Positions 15,313-22,469 of a DNA stretch of 25,552 nucleotides are shown here, one piece after another. The DNA comes from an uncultured Acetatifactor sp. Lineage in GTDB: Bacteria; Bacillota; Clostridia; Lachnospirales; Lachnospiraceae. The stretch's first letter is position 1, and every line of letters starts with the position of its first letter. Location of the stretch: positions 1 through 25,552 of the forward strand of contig CAJUFO010000062.1 of the NCBI GenBank assembly GCA_910585615.1, read 5' to 3'. The notes beneath the pieces are model-generated. The model searched no databases, was not told where the DNA came from, and was given only the letters and a program-made list of their open reading frames with translations. A program made the translations under genes and the position numbers.

Positions 15313-15341
15313 TTGACATTTTTGGAGTATCTTTGTATAAT
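15313..15341 (+). promoter_or_regulatory. Consensus promoter of the tetR-MFS operon
   Basis: TTGACA at 15313-15318 and TATAAT at 15336-15341, exactly 17 bases apart: a full consensus promoter. Confidence 0.85.
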
Positions 15342-15343
15342 TA

Positions 15344-15364
15344 TTATTGACCCAAAGTCATTAA
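15344..15364. promoter_or_regulatory. Candidate TetR operator
   Basis: TTATTGAC at 15344-15351 and GTCATTAA at 15357-15364 form an imperfect inverted repeat (7 of 8) around CCAAA. It covers the transcription start just after the -10 box, the usual place for an autoregulatory TetR site. Confidence 0.5.
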
Positions 15365-15391
15365 CTAATATACAAAGGAGGATATTAGAAA

Positions 15392-16051
15392 TTGGCACGA
15401 CCAGTAAAGAAAATGCCCGAACAGTGGAAGAAAGAAATTTTAGAAGCAGCACAAAAATTGTTTATATCAAAAGGATATGAAGAGACATCAATTTCCGACA
15501 TTATGGAGGTGGTAGGAGGGGCCAAGGGAATGTTTTACCGCTGTTTCCAAAGCAAGGAGGAAGTTATGCACGCTTTAGGCAATCAAATGTTTTTTAGCAA
15601 TAATCCATTTGAAAAAGTCAAAAAGCGTACAGATTTAAATGGGCTACAAAAAATTAGAGAGCTGCTTATATTTAATCAATCAGATACAGAACGTAACCAA
15701 ATAAATATACAAGCAATCTCTATTCTTAAAGATCCCCATATTTTAGCAGCGGCAGTTGAAGAAAATAAGCGAGTATTAACTCCTTTGTGGTTTGAGTTAT
15801 TGGAGGAAGGTAAAAAAGACGGTTCTATCCAAACAGATTATGCCAAGGAACTTTCAGAACTTCTCCCGCTTATTAACTTTTGGCTTATGCCGTCAGTGTA
15901 TCCTGCTACTGCTGAAGAAATTCGCCATAAATACCAATTTATTATAAAAGTCCTTTCTTTTATGGGCTTGCCGCTTATAGACGATGAAATGTCCGCTATT
16001 GCAGAAAAGTTTCTTGCTGATATTTCAACAAAAGAGGAGGAAAAACTATGA
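15392..16051 (+). CDS. TetR-family transcriptional regulator
   Basis: A ligand-responsive repressor of 219 residues. The N-terminal HTH (about residues 12-60) reads KEILEAAQKLFISKGYEETSISDIMEVVGGAKGMFYRCFQSKEEVM, the standard TetR pattern, here cited as its parts LFISKGYEETSI and GMFYRCFQSKEEV. The start is TTG 15392, set by AAAGGAGG at 15375-15382. The stop overlaps the start of the MFS gene (ATGA). It should repress its own operon through the inverted repeat at 15344-15364 and release it when the exported compound binds. Low GC relative to the host genes suggests horizontal gain. Confidence 0.93.
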   Translation: MARPVKKMPEQWKKEILEAAQKLFISKGYEETSISDIMEVVGGAKGMFYRCFQSKEEVMHALGNQMFFSNNPFEKVKKRTDLNGLQKIRELLIFNQSDTERNQINIQAISILKDPHILAAAVEENKRVLTPLWFELLEEGKKDGSIQTDYAKELSELLPLINFWLMPSVYPATAEEIRHKYQFIIKVLSFMGLPLIDDEMSAIAEKFLADISTKEEEKL

Positions 16052-17304
16052 CACAAAAATTATTTACCAAAAACTTTGTGCTTCTGATTTTAGGGCAAGT
16101 AGCTTCTTTGTTTGGTAACTTTATTTTAAAACTTGCATTATCTATGTATGTGTTGGAGGTAACCGGTTCGGCAGCTATATTTGCAGGGATATTATCCATA
16201 GCAACAGTTCCGACTATATTGTTATCACCATTTGGAGGTATTCTCTCTGATCGAGCAAATAGAAGAAATATCATGGTTGCATTAGACACATTATCCGGTA
16301 TATCCGTTTTGGGTGCAGCGCTCTTGTTATCAGAAAGAAATGACCTTACAGTAATAAGTATCTTGCTTATAATACTGTCTATTTTGGGAGCTTTTGAAAC
16401 GCCCAATGTACAGGCGTGTATCCCAACAATGCTAACTGGCGATAACATTATGAAAGGGAATGCTGTTGTAAATCAAGTGGCGTCCTTGTCCTATCTTATT
16501 GCACCAATAATCGGTAGTATATTATATTCCATGTTTGGTTTAAAACTGGTCATGTATGCAAGCATTGTCTGTTTCTTTATTACTGCTTTGTTTGAATGTT
16601 TTATAAAATTGAGTTATGAACGGTTACCAAACAGTCAGAATGTTTTTTCCATGATTAAGCAAGATTTTTCTTTGAGTATGCGATTCATTTTCAAGGAACA
16701 GTCTGACATTGTAAAAATGCTGTTATTAGCTTCTCTTTCAAGATTTTTTGTAATGGGCATTACTGTAGTTGGATTGCCATATATTGTACGCACCATTCTT
16801 AGATTAAACGCAAAGTATTATGGCGCTGCGGAAAGTGCATTAGCGGTTGCAACAATTATAGGAAGTATAGCTGCCGGCGTTCTTACCGGGAAATTGAAAA
16901 CACATAAATTATCTTTAGTGCTTGCATCTTTGGGACTGTTTATTATTCCTACTGGTATAGCATTCCTTTTTCCGGTCAATACCGTCGTGATTTACATAAT
17001 CAATGTAGTTTCATTCTGCGGTATGCAGATTGCCGTAAGTATTTTTTCAATTTTTGCCGTTTCCCTTATACAGCAAAAGACACCAAATCATTTGATTGGA
17101 AAAGTTATGGCATATACATCTACAATCACTTTATGTATTCAGCCAATAGGGCAGATAATATATGGTTTTTTGCTTGACGGACTTAGCGATATGATTTATT
17201 TTGTGCTAATTCCTACCGGCATAATTGTATGTGCTATTGGAATACTGGCAACTGATTTTTTTAGAAACATGGAAAAAAATCAGGAGGATACAGTATGTCA
17301 GTAA
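16048..17304 (+). CDS. MFS drug-efflux-type transporter
   Basis: A 418-residue major facilitator with about 12 membrane segments. The N-terminal NFVLLILGQVASLFGNF and the loop GGILSDRANRRNIM match the DHA3 group that includes macrolide exporters of the Mef type; substrate cannot be told from sequence. The ATG at 16048 overlaps the tetR stop and follows GAGGAGG. TetR control and co-transcription support a drug or toxic-compound exporter. AT-rich like tetR. Confidence 0.9.
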   Translation: MTQKLFTKNFVLLILGQVASLFGNFILKLALSMYVLEVTGSAAIFAGILSIATVPTILLSPFGGILSDRANRRNIMVALDTLSGISVLGAALLLSERNDLTVISILLIILSILGAFETPNVQACIPTMLTGDNIMKGNAVVNQVASLSYLIAPIIGSILYSMFGLKLVMYASIVCFFITALFECFIKLSYERLPNSQNVFSMIKQDFSLSMRFIFKEQSDIVKMLLLASLSRFFVMGITVVGLPYIVRTILRLNAKYYGAAESALAVATIIGSIAAGVLTGKLKTHKLSLVLASLGLFIIPTGIAFLFPVNTVVIYIINVVSFCGMQIAVSIFSIFAVSLIQQKTPNHLIGKVMAYTSTITLCIQPIGQIIYGFLLDGLSDMIYFVLIPTGIIVCAIGILATDFFRNMEKNQEDTVCQ

Positions 17305-17339
17305 GGATAAACGGAAGTACAAGTCAGCATAGGAAATAG
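17295..17339 (+). CDS. Fourteen-residue frame at the end of the MFS gene, probable gene stump
   Basis: MSVRINGSTSQHRK starts at ATG 17295, inside the MFS 3' end, six bases after CAGGAGGA at 17281-17288. The strong ribosome site suggests a third operon gene that was cut off by the junction with the next segment. A real micropeptide is less likely. Confidence 0.3.
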   Translation: MSVRINGSTSQHRK

Positions 17340-17408
17340 CTGATTTGCGGAGTAATTTAGCTGTAAATATATTGAGGAGCATGACGAAATTAGCAGCACA
17401 GGAAACAT

Positions 17409-17873
17409 ATGATTTTGAAAGAAGGTGGTGGCATCGGACGTATATTGATGATTGAGTTTGGCGAGCAGGATTCCCCGGCATTTGATGAGGTGATGGATGT
17501 CCTGAAACGCCACCCTGACTTTGATTACCAGCAGTTGAATGAAGATTCAGTGCTGTCAATACCAGGGCTTGAGATTTACCCGAACCGTAGGAAGATATAC
17601 CGCGGCCGCAAGGAGATTAACCTTACGGTAAAGGAGTATGACCTTTTCTACCTTCTGGTGGTGAACCAGGGACACGTCCTCACTTATAACCAGATATACC
17701 AGAAAATATGGGGCGAAGATGCCCTCGGCAATGAAAGCAATACTATAAAGTGCCATATCCGGAACCTGCGGGATAAGCTGTATGCTGCCCTGCCGGATGC
17801 CGCTTTCACAATCCGGTGCGAGAGGGAGGTCGGATACTGTTTTGAACTGAACACTGAACAAAAACATACATAG
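17409..17873 (+). CDS. Stand-alone OmpR/PhoB-type winged-helix regulator
   Basis: A 154-residue DNA-binding protein. The C-terminal domain (about 60-150) contains YPNRRKIYRGRKEINLTVKEYD, LLVVNQGHVLTYNQIYQKIWG, NTIKCHIRNLRDKL and REVGYCFEL, the full winged-helix pattern. The N-terminal part is too short for a receiver domain and has no phospho-acceptor Asp pocket that I can see. A shorter start at ATG 17448 (MIEFGEQDSPAF) is possible; no strong ribosome site decides. Members of this type recur on mobile DNA of gut Clostridia, from my recollection. It may bind the 11-bp repeats at 19200-19243. Confidence 0.82.
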   Translation: MILKEGGGIGRILMIEFGEQDSPAFDEVMDVLKRHPDFDYQQLNEDSVLSIPGLEIYPNRRKIYRGRKEINLTVKEYDLFYLLVVNQGHVLTYNQIYQKIWGEDALGNESNTIKCHIRNLRDKLYAALPDAAFTIRCEREVGYCFELNTEQKHT

Positions 17874-17906
17874 CAGTGGTCTAAGAAAATTAGGTGGATT
17901 TAGTTG

Positions 17907-17947
17907 AGGCAGGGATGAAATAGCGTGGACTTATTCATCCCTGTCCT
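17907..17947. terminator. Bidirectional terminator between convergent genes
   Basis: AGGCAGGGATGAA at 17907-17919 pairs with TTCATCCCTGTCCT at 17934-17947 with one mismatch. It separates the winged-helix gene (rightward) from the nuclease gene (leftward). Confidence 0.75.
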
Positions 17948-17957
17948 TTATTAGAGA

Positions 17958-19013
17958 TTATGAGCGCATAAGCAACTCACGAATATAATCATACACTCGA
18001 CTTGGTGCAGTTGCTTTTTGCGAATCATAAGCAAATTTTTCAGTTAGAGAATCTGGAGCGGGTAATATCATTGGTTCAAAAAGACTTTCTATCTTTTGGT
18101 TTTGCTCGTTTGTAAATCCCCAGGTTTGGCACAATTCCATAAATGAATCCTTGGCTGCTTCTGAAATAGTTAACTGGTCATTTTCATCTAATATTTTACT
18201 ATAATATCCCAAACATGATCCTATTAGAAAAAGAATTCTTTGTCTTGGCGGTAAGTTATCTCCTACAGTTGACACAATTTTTTCTATTTCACAACACCAA
18301 AAATATTCATTGCTGTTTTTATGGCTTTGGAGTAATATTTCCCATGGTAAATCCCCATTTACAAATTGATAAACTGCCTGCAGAAATTCTGAAAATCTTT
18401 TTCGGGCAGATTGATTTTTTATCCATGTTTCCCCATCTTGTAGTAATTCACAAAATCTATTAGTTTCTCCACGGTCTCCAAGCAATAAAAAAATCAAATT
18501 TGAGAATTGTGTACCTATAAATGCAAGATTAAAGAGAGCGACAATATTTCCACATTCCAAATAAGACGAGTAATATTTTTCAAGCATATTTTGATTAGAC
18601 AAAATAACCCCTTGGATTTCTTCCCAAAACCATAGTTCTATTTGAAATGATAAATTTTGACAAGTTAAGATGAAATTCTGTATATGAACATCACGGTTAT
18701 ATGATGTCATAAGATAAAATTTCTGTATGCACATATTAGTTTGTTGTTCAGCAGCATTTATATCTGCTTGCATTTTTTTTATCAATACAGAAGGTTTTGT
18801 TTCTCCAAAATAATTCTTACACTGTGCTACAACATATAAGTTGTGAACCCCTGGTAGAGGAGCAAATAAATCGATTCCATTTTGCGCTTGTCCATTACGA
18901 CCATAAGATTGAAATCTTACACCATATTTGTTTTGCAGTATATCGCTGCATATCAATTCAAATTCTTCTGCTGATCTGCTTTTAGGTAGTTGGCTTAAAT
19001 ATGTACTTGGCAT
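17958..19013 (-). CDS. Solo Mrr-like PD-(D/E)XK restriction endonuclease-type protein
   Basis: A 351-residue protein whose N-terminal domain has the restriction-endonuclease fold signature: FELICSDIL near 18-26, GRNGQAQNGIDLF with Asp48, then VVAQCKNYF with Gln64-x-Lys66, i.e. the D-QxK pattern of Mrr-like nucleases. The rest (about 140-351) is a hydrophobic, helical region with no motif I recognise, possibly a sensor. It has no methyltransferase, helicase or other partner nearby, so it may cleave modified or foreign DNA alone. ATG at 19013 follows GGAGG. GC is well below the neighbours. A probable -10 (TACAAT, 19046-19051) and weak -35 (TAGAAA, 19069-19074) lie upstream on the minus strand. 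Confidence 0.8.
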   Translation of the reverse strand: MPSTYLSQLPKSRSAEEFELICSDILQNKYGVRFQSYGRNGQAQNGIDLFAPLPGVHNLYVVAQCKNYFGETKPSVLIKKMQADINAAEQQTNMCIQKFYLMTSYNRDVHIQNFILTCQNLSFQIELWFWEEIQGVILSNQNMLEKYYSSYLECGNIVALFNLAFIGTQFSNLIFLLLGDRGETNRFCELLQDGETWIKNQSARKRFSEFLQAVYQFVNGDLPWEILLQSHKNSNEYFWCCEIEKIVSTVGDNLPPRQRILFLIGSCLGYYSKILDENDQLTISEAAKDSFMELCQTWGFTNEQNQKIESLFEPMILPAPDSLTEKFAYDSQKATAPSRVYDYIRELLMRS

Positions 19014-19045
19014 TTTTGAATACCTCCGCTTTTTTAAATGATTTC

Positions 19046-19074
19046 ATTGTAGCATACAAATATCTTTTTTTCTA
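19046..19074 (-). promoter_or_regulatory. Promoter of the nuclease gene
   Basis: Minus-strand TAGAAA and TACAAT separated by 17 bases. The -35 is weak. Confidence 0.45.
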
Positions 19075-19199
19075 CTGACTGTTGCATGAAAAGTTACGGT
19101 TTGTAATTGGATTTATAGATAAATACATTTTGATAATTTTTTACATATTCAGATTCTATGTGCCATTTTCCATTTCGGCATTGTCGCAACTTGCGTTTT

Positions 19200-19243
19200 T
19201 CTACACCGTTTCTACCTTTTCCCTACACTTGGTCTACCTTTGC
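19200..19243 (+). promoter_or_regulatory. Tandem 22-bp repeat with four CTAC motifs at exact 11-bp spacing
   Basis: CTAC occurs at 19201, 19212, 19223 and 19234. The two 22-bp units (19200-19221 and 19222-19243) agree at 16 of 22 positions. Direct repeats at 11-bp steps are the known layout of OmpR/PhoB-family binding sites. The TATAAT box at 19250-19255 follows, without a good -35 element at standard spacing, as at activator-dependent promoters. Confidence 0.6.
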
Positions 19244-19261
19244 ATATTTTATAATCTTCCC

Positions 19262-19425
19262 CATTGACAAGCTGCCAGGGGAATGGCGGAGCTGTATGCT
19301 GTGCGTCCCCGGAAAGGGGATATCATGGATACGGCAAGGGCAGGGACGGGCTATACGTCTATCAATTTAGAAATACATTTTTTTCCAATACATACCGCAT
19401 TCCATGAGGGGATTGCGGTATTTTT
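19262..19425 (+). other. Putative short transcript (small RNA or micropeptide)
   Basis: A transcript from the TATAAT at 19250-19255 would begin near 19262 and stop at the terminator ending near 19425. It contains TCCCC/GGGGA pairing near 19306-19320 and a 24-residue frame from ATG 19294 (MLCVPGKGISW...) after GGCGGAG. Whether it acts as RNA or peptide is unclear. Local GC rises sharply compared with the surrounding AT-rich DNA. Confidence 0.35.
19392..19425 (+). terminator. Intrinsic terminator
   Basis: ATACCGCA at 19392-19399 pairs with TGCGGTAT at 19414-19421, extended by TCC/GGG, and is followed by a T-run. Confidence 0.75.
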
Positions 19426-19486
19426 CTATTCGACACATTTCCGCTTAACGCTTGTCCAAAACCTAAAATATTCTTTTATTTTCAAG

Positions 19487-19521
19487 AAAAGCGCATCTGC
19501 CTTAAAGCGGATGCGCTTTTT
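19487..19521 (+). terminator. Intrinsic terminator before the phage-type module
   Basis: AAAAGCGCATC at 19487-19497 pairs with GATGCGCTTTT at 19510-19520, followed by more T. It insulates the module from upstream transcription or acts as a site of antitermination. Confidence 0.75.
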
Positions 19522-19625
19522 CGTTGTCGGAAAAAGGCTGTTTCTGGCATTTCATCATGCCCGTGCACCGCCCCTCCGGTTCTGGATTATCAATTTTCAA
19601 AATTTCAGGACTGGAGGAAATCAAA

Positions 19626-20012
19626 GTGAAAATTAAATATGAATTTGCAGACGGGACGGTGTCGGAGGTCGAGGTGGAAGAATCCATCGGTGAAGTCATC
19701 ATTGAGGACAGGCGCTTGGAGGACAACCTTTCCCGCAAGGAACGCTACCACTGCTATTCGCTGGATGCAGCGCAGTTCGAGGGTGCGGAATATGCCAGTG
19801 AAGAAACACCGGAAACGAAGATGGAACGTGAAATGGATACAGAGCGTATATCCCAGGCATTGGACGGGCTGTCGGAAGTGCAGCGCAGGAGGATTCTGAT
19901 GCTTGCAGAAGGGAAGTCCGTCAACGAGATTGCGCGTAAGGAAGGCGTGCATCACAGCGTGGTTTCAGAAACGATATCCGCGGCCCGGAAAAAATTTAAA
20001 AAGTTTTTCTAA
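19626..20012 (+). CDS. Small sigma-70-like (region 4) factor
   Basis: A 128-residue protein starting at GTG 19626, eight bases after GGAGG (19613-19617). The C-terminal part ISQALDGLSEVQRRRILMLAEGKSVNEIARKEGVHHSVVSETISAARKKFKKFF, seen as LSEVQRRRILMLAEGKSVNE and VHHSVVSETISAARKKF, is a sigma region 4 helix-turn-helix. There is no region 2, so it may act as a late-gene activator or an RNA polymerase-binding regulator rather than a full sigma factor. It opens the phage-type gene module and probably controls it. Confidence 0.82.
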   Translation: MKIKYEFADGTVSEVEVEESIGEVIIEDRRLEDNLSRKERYHCYSLDAAQFEGAEYASEETPETKMEREMDTERISQALDGLSEVQRRRILMLAEGKSVNEIARKEGVHHSVVSETISAARKKFKKFF

Positions 20013-20096
20013 AAACACCCCGCCGAACACCCCTCAAAATCTCCGTATAGTGAAGGGCATGAAATCAGCCGCCCTTCGGAAATGGAGGAGATGGAA

Positions 20097-20315
20097 ATGG
20101 AACACACATTGAGGATCAGTGTTTCAAAGGAGCCGGCATCCGGCGGGATCGTGAGCTGCCGCCATATCTCCGTGAGGGAGCGTTTCTTACGCTTCCTCCT
20201 TGGGGAGAAGCGGAGGGTGGCCATCATCGTTCCGGGCGATTCCGTCCGGGAGCTGGCAGTGAGTGAAGTCATGGAAGGAGGAAACGTACATGGGAAAAGT
20301 GAAGTTACTGCTTGA
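20097..20315 (+). CDS. Hypothetical small protein of the replication module
   Basis: A 72-residue protein beginning MEHTLRISVSKEP, with GGAGGAG six bases upstream of ATG 20097. It has the basic segment RERFLRFLLGEKRR and ends GKSEVTA. The 3' end overlaps the next gene start. I do not recognise a domain; conserved position in phage-type modules is inferred. Confidence 0.65.
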   Translation: MEHTLRISVSKEPASGGIVSCRHISVRERFLRFLLGEKRRVAIIVPGDSVRELAVSEVMEGGNVHGKSEVTA

Positions 20316-20673
20316 TGTCATCGGGGACCTGCGCTCCCTTGCCGACAGCCTGCAGGCCGTTGCGGATGCGGTGGCGGACAATGATGCGGCGGAGGCAGAG
20401 CTGACGACCACAAAGGAGCCGGAGAAAGCGGGAAAGGCCGGGAAGGGTGCCACAAAGAATACGGCAAAGAAGGACGCGAAGCCTGTGGCAAAGCAGGAGC
20501 CGGAGGAGAAGCCGCTGACGCTGGAGGAAGTCCGCGCGGTGCTGGCGGAGAAGTCCCGCTCCGGACACACGGAGGAAGTGAGGGGGCTGCTTGCAAAGCA
20601 TGGCGCAGATAAGCTGTCGGAGATCGACCCGGCGGAGTATGCGGCGCTGCTTGCGGAAGCGGAGGTGCTGTGA
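20290..20673 (+). CDS. Hypothetical protein with Ala/Lys-rich linker
   Basis: A 127-residue protein from ATG 20290 (AAGGAGG at 20275-20281). The N-terminal helix KVKLLLDVIGDLRSLADSLQ is followed by a Lys/Ala/Glu-rich linker (about 40-78), then a compact domain from LTLEEVRAVLAEKSRSGHTE through GADKLSEIDPAEYAALL. This resembles C-terminal helical domains often labelled Rrp5-like in phage annotations, a label without functional value. It may bind DNA or a replication partner. It ends in TGATG overlapping the next gene. Confidence 0.7.
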   Translation: MGKVKLLLDVIGDLRSLADSLQAVADAVADNDAAEAELTTTKEPEKAGKAGKGATKNTAKKDAKPVAKQEPEEKPLTLEEVRAVLAEKSRSGHTEEVRGLLAKHGADKLSEIDPAEYAALLAEAEVL

Positions 20674-21794
20674 TGGGGAGACACGCTTTATTGTCCGCAT
20701 CCTCCAGCCACCGGTGGCTGGCCTGCCCGCCGTCTGCAAGGCTCTGTGAGAACTACGAGGATACGGGCAGCGAATACGCACAGCAGGGCACCGACGCCCA
20801 CAGCCTGTGCGAACACAAGCTGAAGCTGTCCTTGGGCATGAAGACCGAAGACCCGACAGAGGGGCTTGCCTTCTACGATGAAGAGATGGAGGAATGTGCC
20901 TGCGGGTATGCGGAATATGTCCTCTCGCTGGTGGAGGAGGCAAAGCAGGAATGCAAAGACCCGGTTGTGCTGATCGAGCAGCGGCTGGACTTTTCCCGGT
21001 ATGTGGAGGAAGGCTTCGGTACCGGCGACTGTGTCATTATCGCAGACGGGACGCTGTATATCATCGATTACAAGCACGGCAAGGGCGTGGAGGTTTCCGC
21101 CGAGGGGAACCCGCAGATGATGCTGTATGCCCTGGGTGCGCTGGAGCTGTTTGACGGCATCTATGATATTGACACCGTCCGCATGGCGATCTACCAGCCG
21201 CGCCGTGAGAATGTCAGCGTGTATGCAATGGCGAAAGATGACCTTCTCCAGTGGGCAATGGGCGAGCTTGCAGAAAAAGCAAAGCTGGCCTATGCCGGGG
21301 AGGGCGAGTTCTGTGCGGGCGAACACTGCCGGTTCTGCAAGGCGAAGGCAGTCTGTAGGAAACGGGCAGAGTACAACCTGGAGCTTGCGAAGTATGACTT
21401 TGAGATGCCCGCCACCCTGGAGGATGACGAGATCGCGGCAATCCTTGTGAAAGCGGATGAGCTGGCGGCATGGGCGGCGGATGTGAAGGAGTTTGCATTG
21501 CAGCAGGCGTTAAGCGGTGTGAAGTATGCCGGGTTCAAGGTTGTGGCCGGAAGGTCCAACCGGAAGTACACGGATGAGGATGCCGTTGCGGATACCGTGA
21601 AGAAGGCGGGCTTTGACCCGTATGAGCCAAAACTGCTCGGAATCACAGCCATGGAGAAACTGCTCGGCAAGAAGAAGTTTGCGGAGATTTTAAAGGGCCT
21701 TGTGGAGAAGCCGCAGGGCAAGCCTGCGTTAGTCCCGGAGAGCGACAAGCGGCCGGAGATGAACACGGCGCAGGAAGATTTCAAGGAAGATTAG
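20673..21794 (+). CDS. DUF2800 protein, RecB/Cas4-like nuclease candidate
   Basis: A 373-residue protein. GTDAHSLCEHKL, EGFGTGDCVIIADGTLYIIDYKHGKGV and a C-terminal cluster CAGEHCRFCKAKAVC match the PD-(D/E)XK nuclease pattern with the Asp-x(n)-Asp-x-Lys active site (DYKHGK) and a Cys cluster resembling the iron-sulfur motif of Cas4/AddB. The family occurs next to DUF2815 and family A polymerases in phages. The likely role is end processing or recombination. Start ATG 20673 (overlapping TGA) is preferred over GTG 20670; GGAGG is at 20661-20665. Confidence 0.85.
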   Translation: MGRHALLSASSSHRWLACPPSARLCENYEDTGSEYAQQGTDAHSLCEHKLKLSLGMKTEDPTEGLAFYDEEMEECACGYAEYVLSLVEEAKQECKDPVVLIEQRLDFSRYVEEGFGTGDCVIIADGTLYIIDYKHGKGVEVSAEGNPQMMLYALGALELFDGIYDIDTVRMAIYQPRRENVSVYAMAKDDLLQWAMGELAEKAKLAYAGEGEFCAGEHCRFCKAKAVCRKRAEYNLELAKYDFEMPATLEDDEIAAILVKADELAAWAADVKEFALQQALSGVKYAGFKVVAGRSNRKYTDEDAVADTVKKAGFDPYEPKLLGITAMEKLLGKKKFAEILKGLVEKPQGKPALVPESDKRPEMNTAQEDFKED

Positions 21795-21810
21795 TCAGGA
21801 GGAAAATCAT

Positions 21811-22377
21811 ATGTCAAACACAGCCAATAATCCAACGAAAGTGATCACCGGCCCCAACACCCGGTGGAGCTACTGCAACGCATGGGAAGCGAAGGCAATT
21901 AACGGGGGAACGCCGAAGTTCTCCGTGTCGCTCATCATCCCGAAGTCGGATAAGAAGACCATTGCCAGGATCGAGGAAGCAATCAAGGCGGCGTACCGCG
22001 AGGGCGAGGCGAAGCTGAAGGGGAATGGCAGGAGCGTCCCTGCGCTTTCCGTACTGAAGACCCCGCTGCGTGACGGGGATGTGGAGCGCCCGGATGATGA
22101 GGCTTATGCGGATTCCTATTTCGTCAATGCCAACAGCTCCACGGCTCCGGGAATCGTGGATGCGGACCGCCAGCCGATCCTTGACCATTCCGAGGTGTAC
22201 AGCGGCGTGTACGGCAGGGCGAGCATCAATTTCTATGCTTTCAATTCCAACGGGAATAAGGGTATCGCCTGCGGGCTGAACAATTTACAGAAGATCCGTG
22301 ACGGGGAGCCGCTGGGCGGCAGGTCCCGTGCGGAGGATGACTTTGCGGATGAGGACGAGGAGGATTTCCTGTCATAA
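21811..22377 (+). CDS. DUF2815 protein, ssDNA-binding-like
   Basis: A 188-residue protein with TKVITGPNTRWSY at the start, PKFSVSLIIPKSDKKT, DRQPILDHSEVYSGVYGRASINFYAF and a very acidic C-terminus (DDFADEDEEDFLS). The acidic tail and OB-like beta-rich body suit a phage single-strand binding protein that recruits replication partners through the tail. Start ATG 21811 follows AGGAGG about 10 bases upstream. Confidence 0.85.
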   Translation: MSNTANNPTKVITGPNTRWSYCNAWEAKAINGGTPKFSVSLIIPKSDKKTIARIEEAIKAAYREGEAKLKGNGRSVPALSVLKTPLRDGDVERPDDEAYADSYFVNANSSTAPGIVDADRQPILDHSEVYSGVYGRASINFYAFNSNGNKGIACGLNNLQKIRDGEPLGGRSRAEDDFADEDEEDFLS

Positions 22378-22469
22378 CCAGATAGAGAAAAGCACAGCCG
22401 CCGGGTGGCGGGGAGAGGGCGTCTGCCTTTTCCCTGCCGCCCTTAAGGCGGTGAAAGGAGCTGGTAGGA

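Noticed and set aside
15220..15480. Plus-strand frame of 86 codons before the tetR gene
   Set aside because: It spans the tetR promoter and overlaps the start of tetR in another frame, and has no recognisable sequence; the promoter is better supported.
11821..19620. CRISPR array, retron or other repeat-array system in the accessory region
   Set aside because: No regularly spaced repeats with variable spacers and no reverse transcriptase were found; the 11-bp CTAC repeats are only four units without spacers.
19283..19636. Frame of 117 codons starting MAELYAVRPRKGD
   Set aside because: It crosses two intrinsic terminators and loses any protein-like character after about 30 codons; no domain is recognised.
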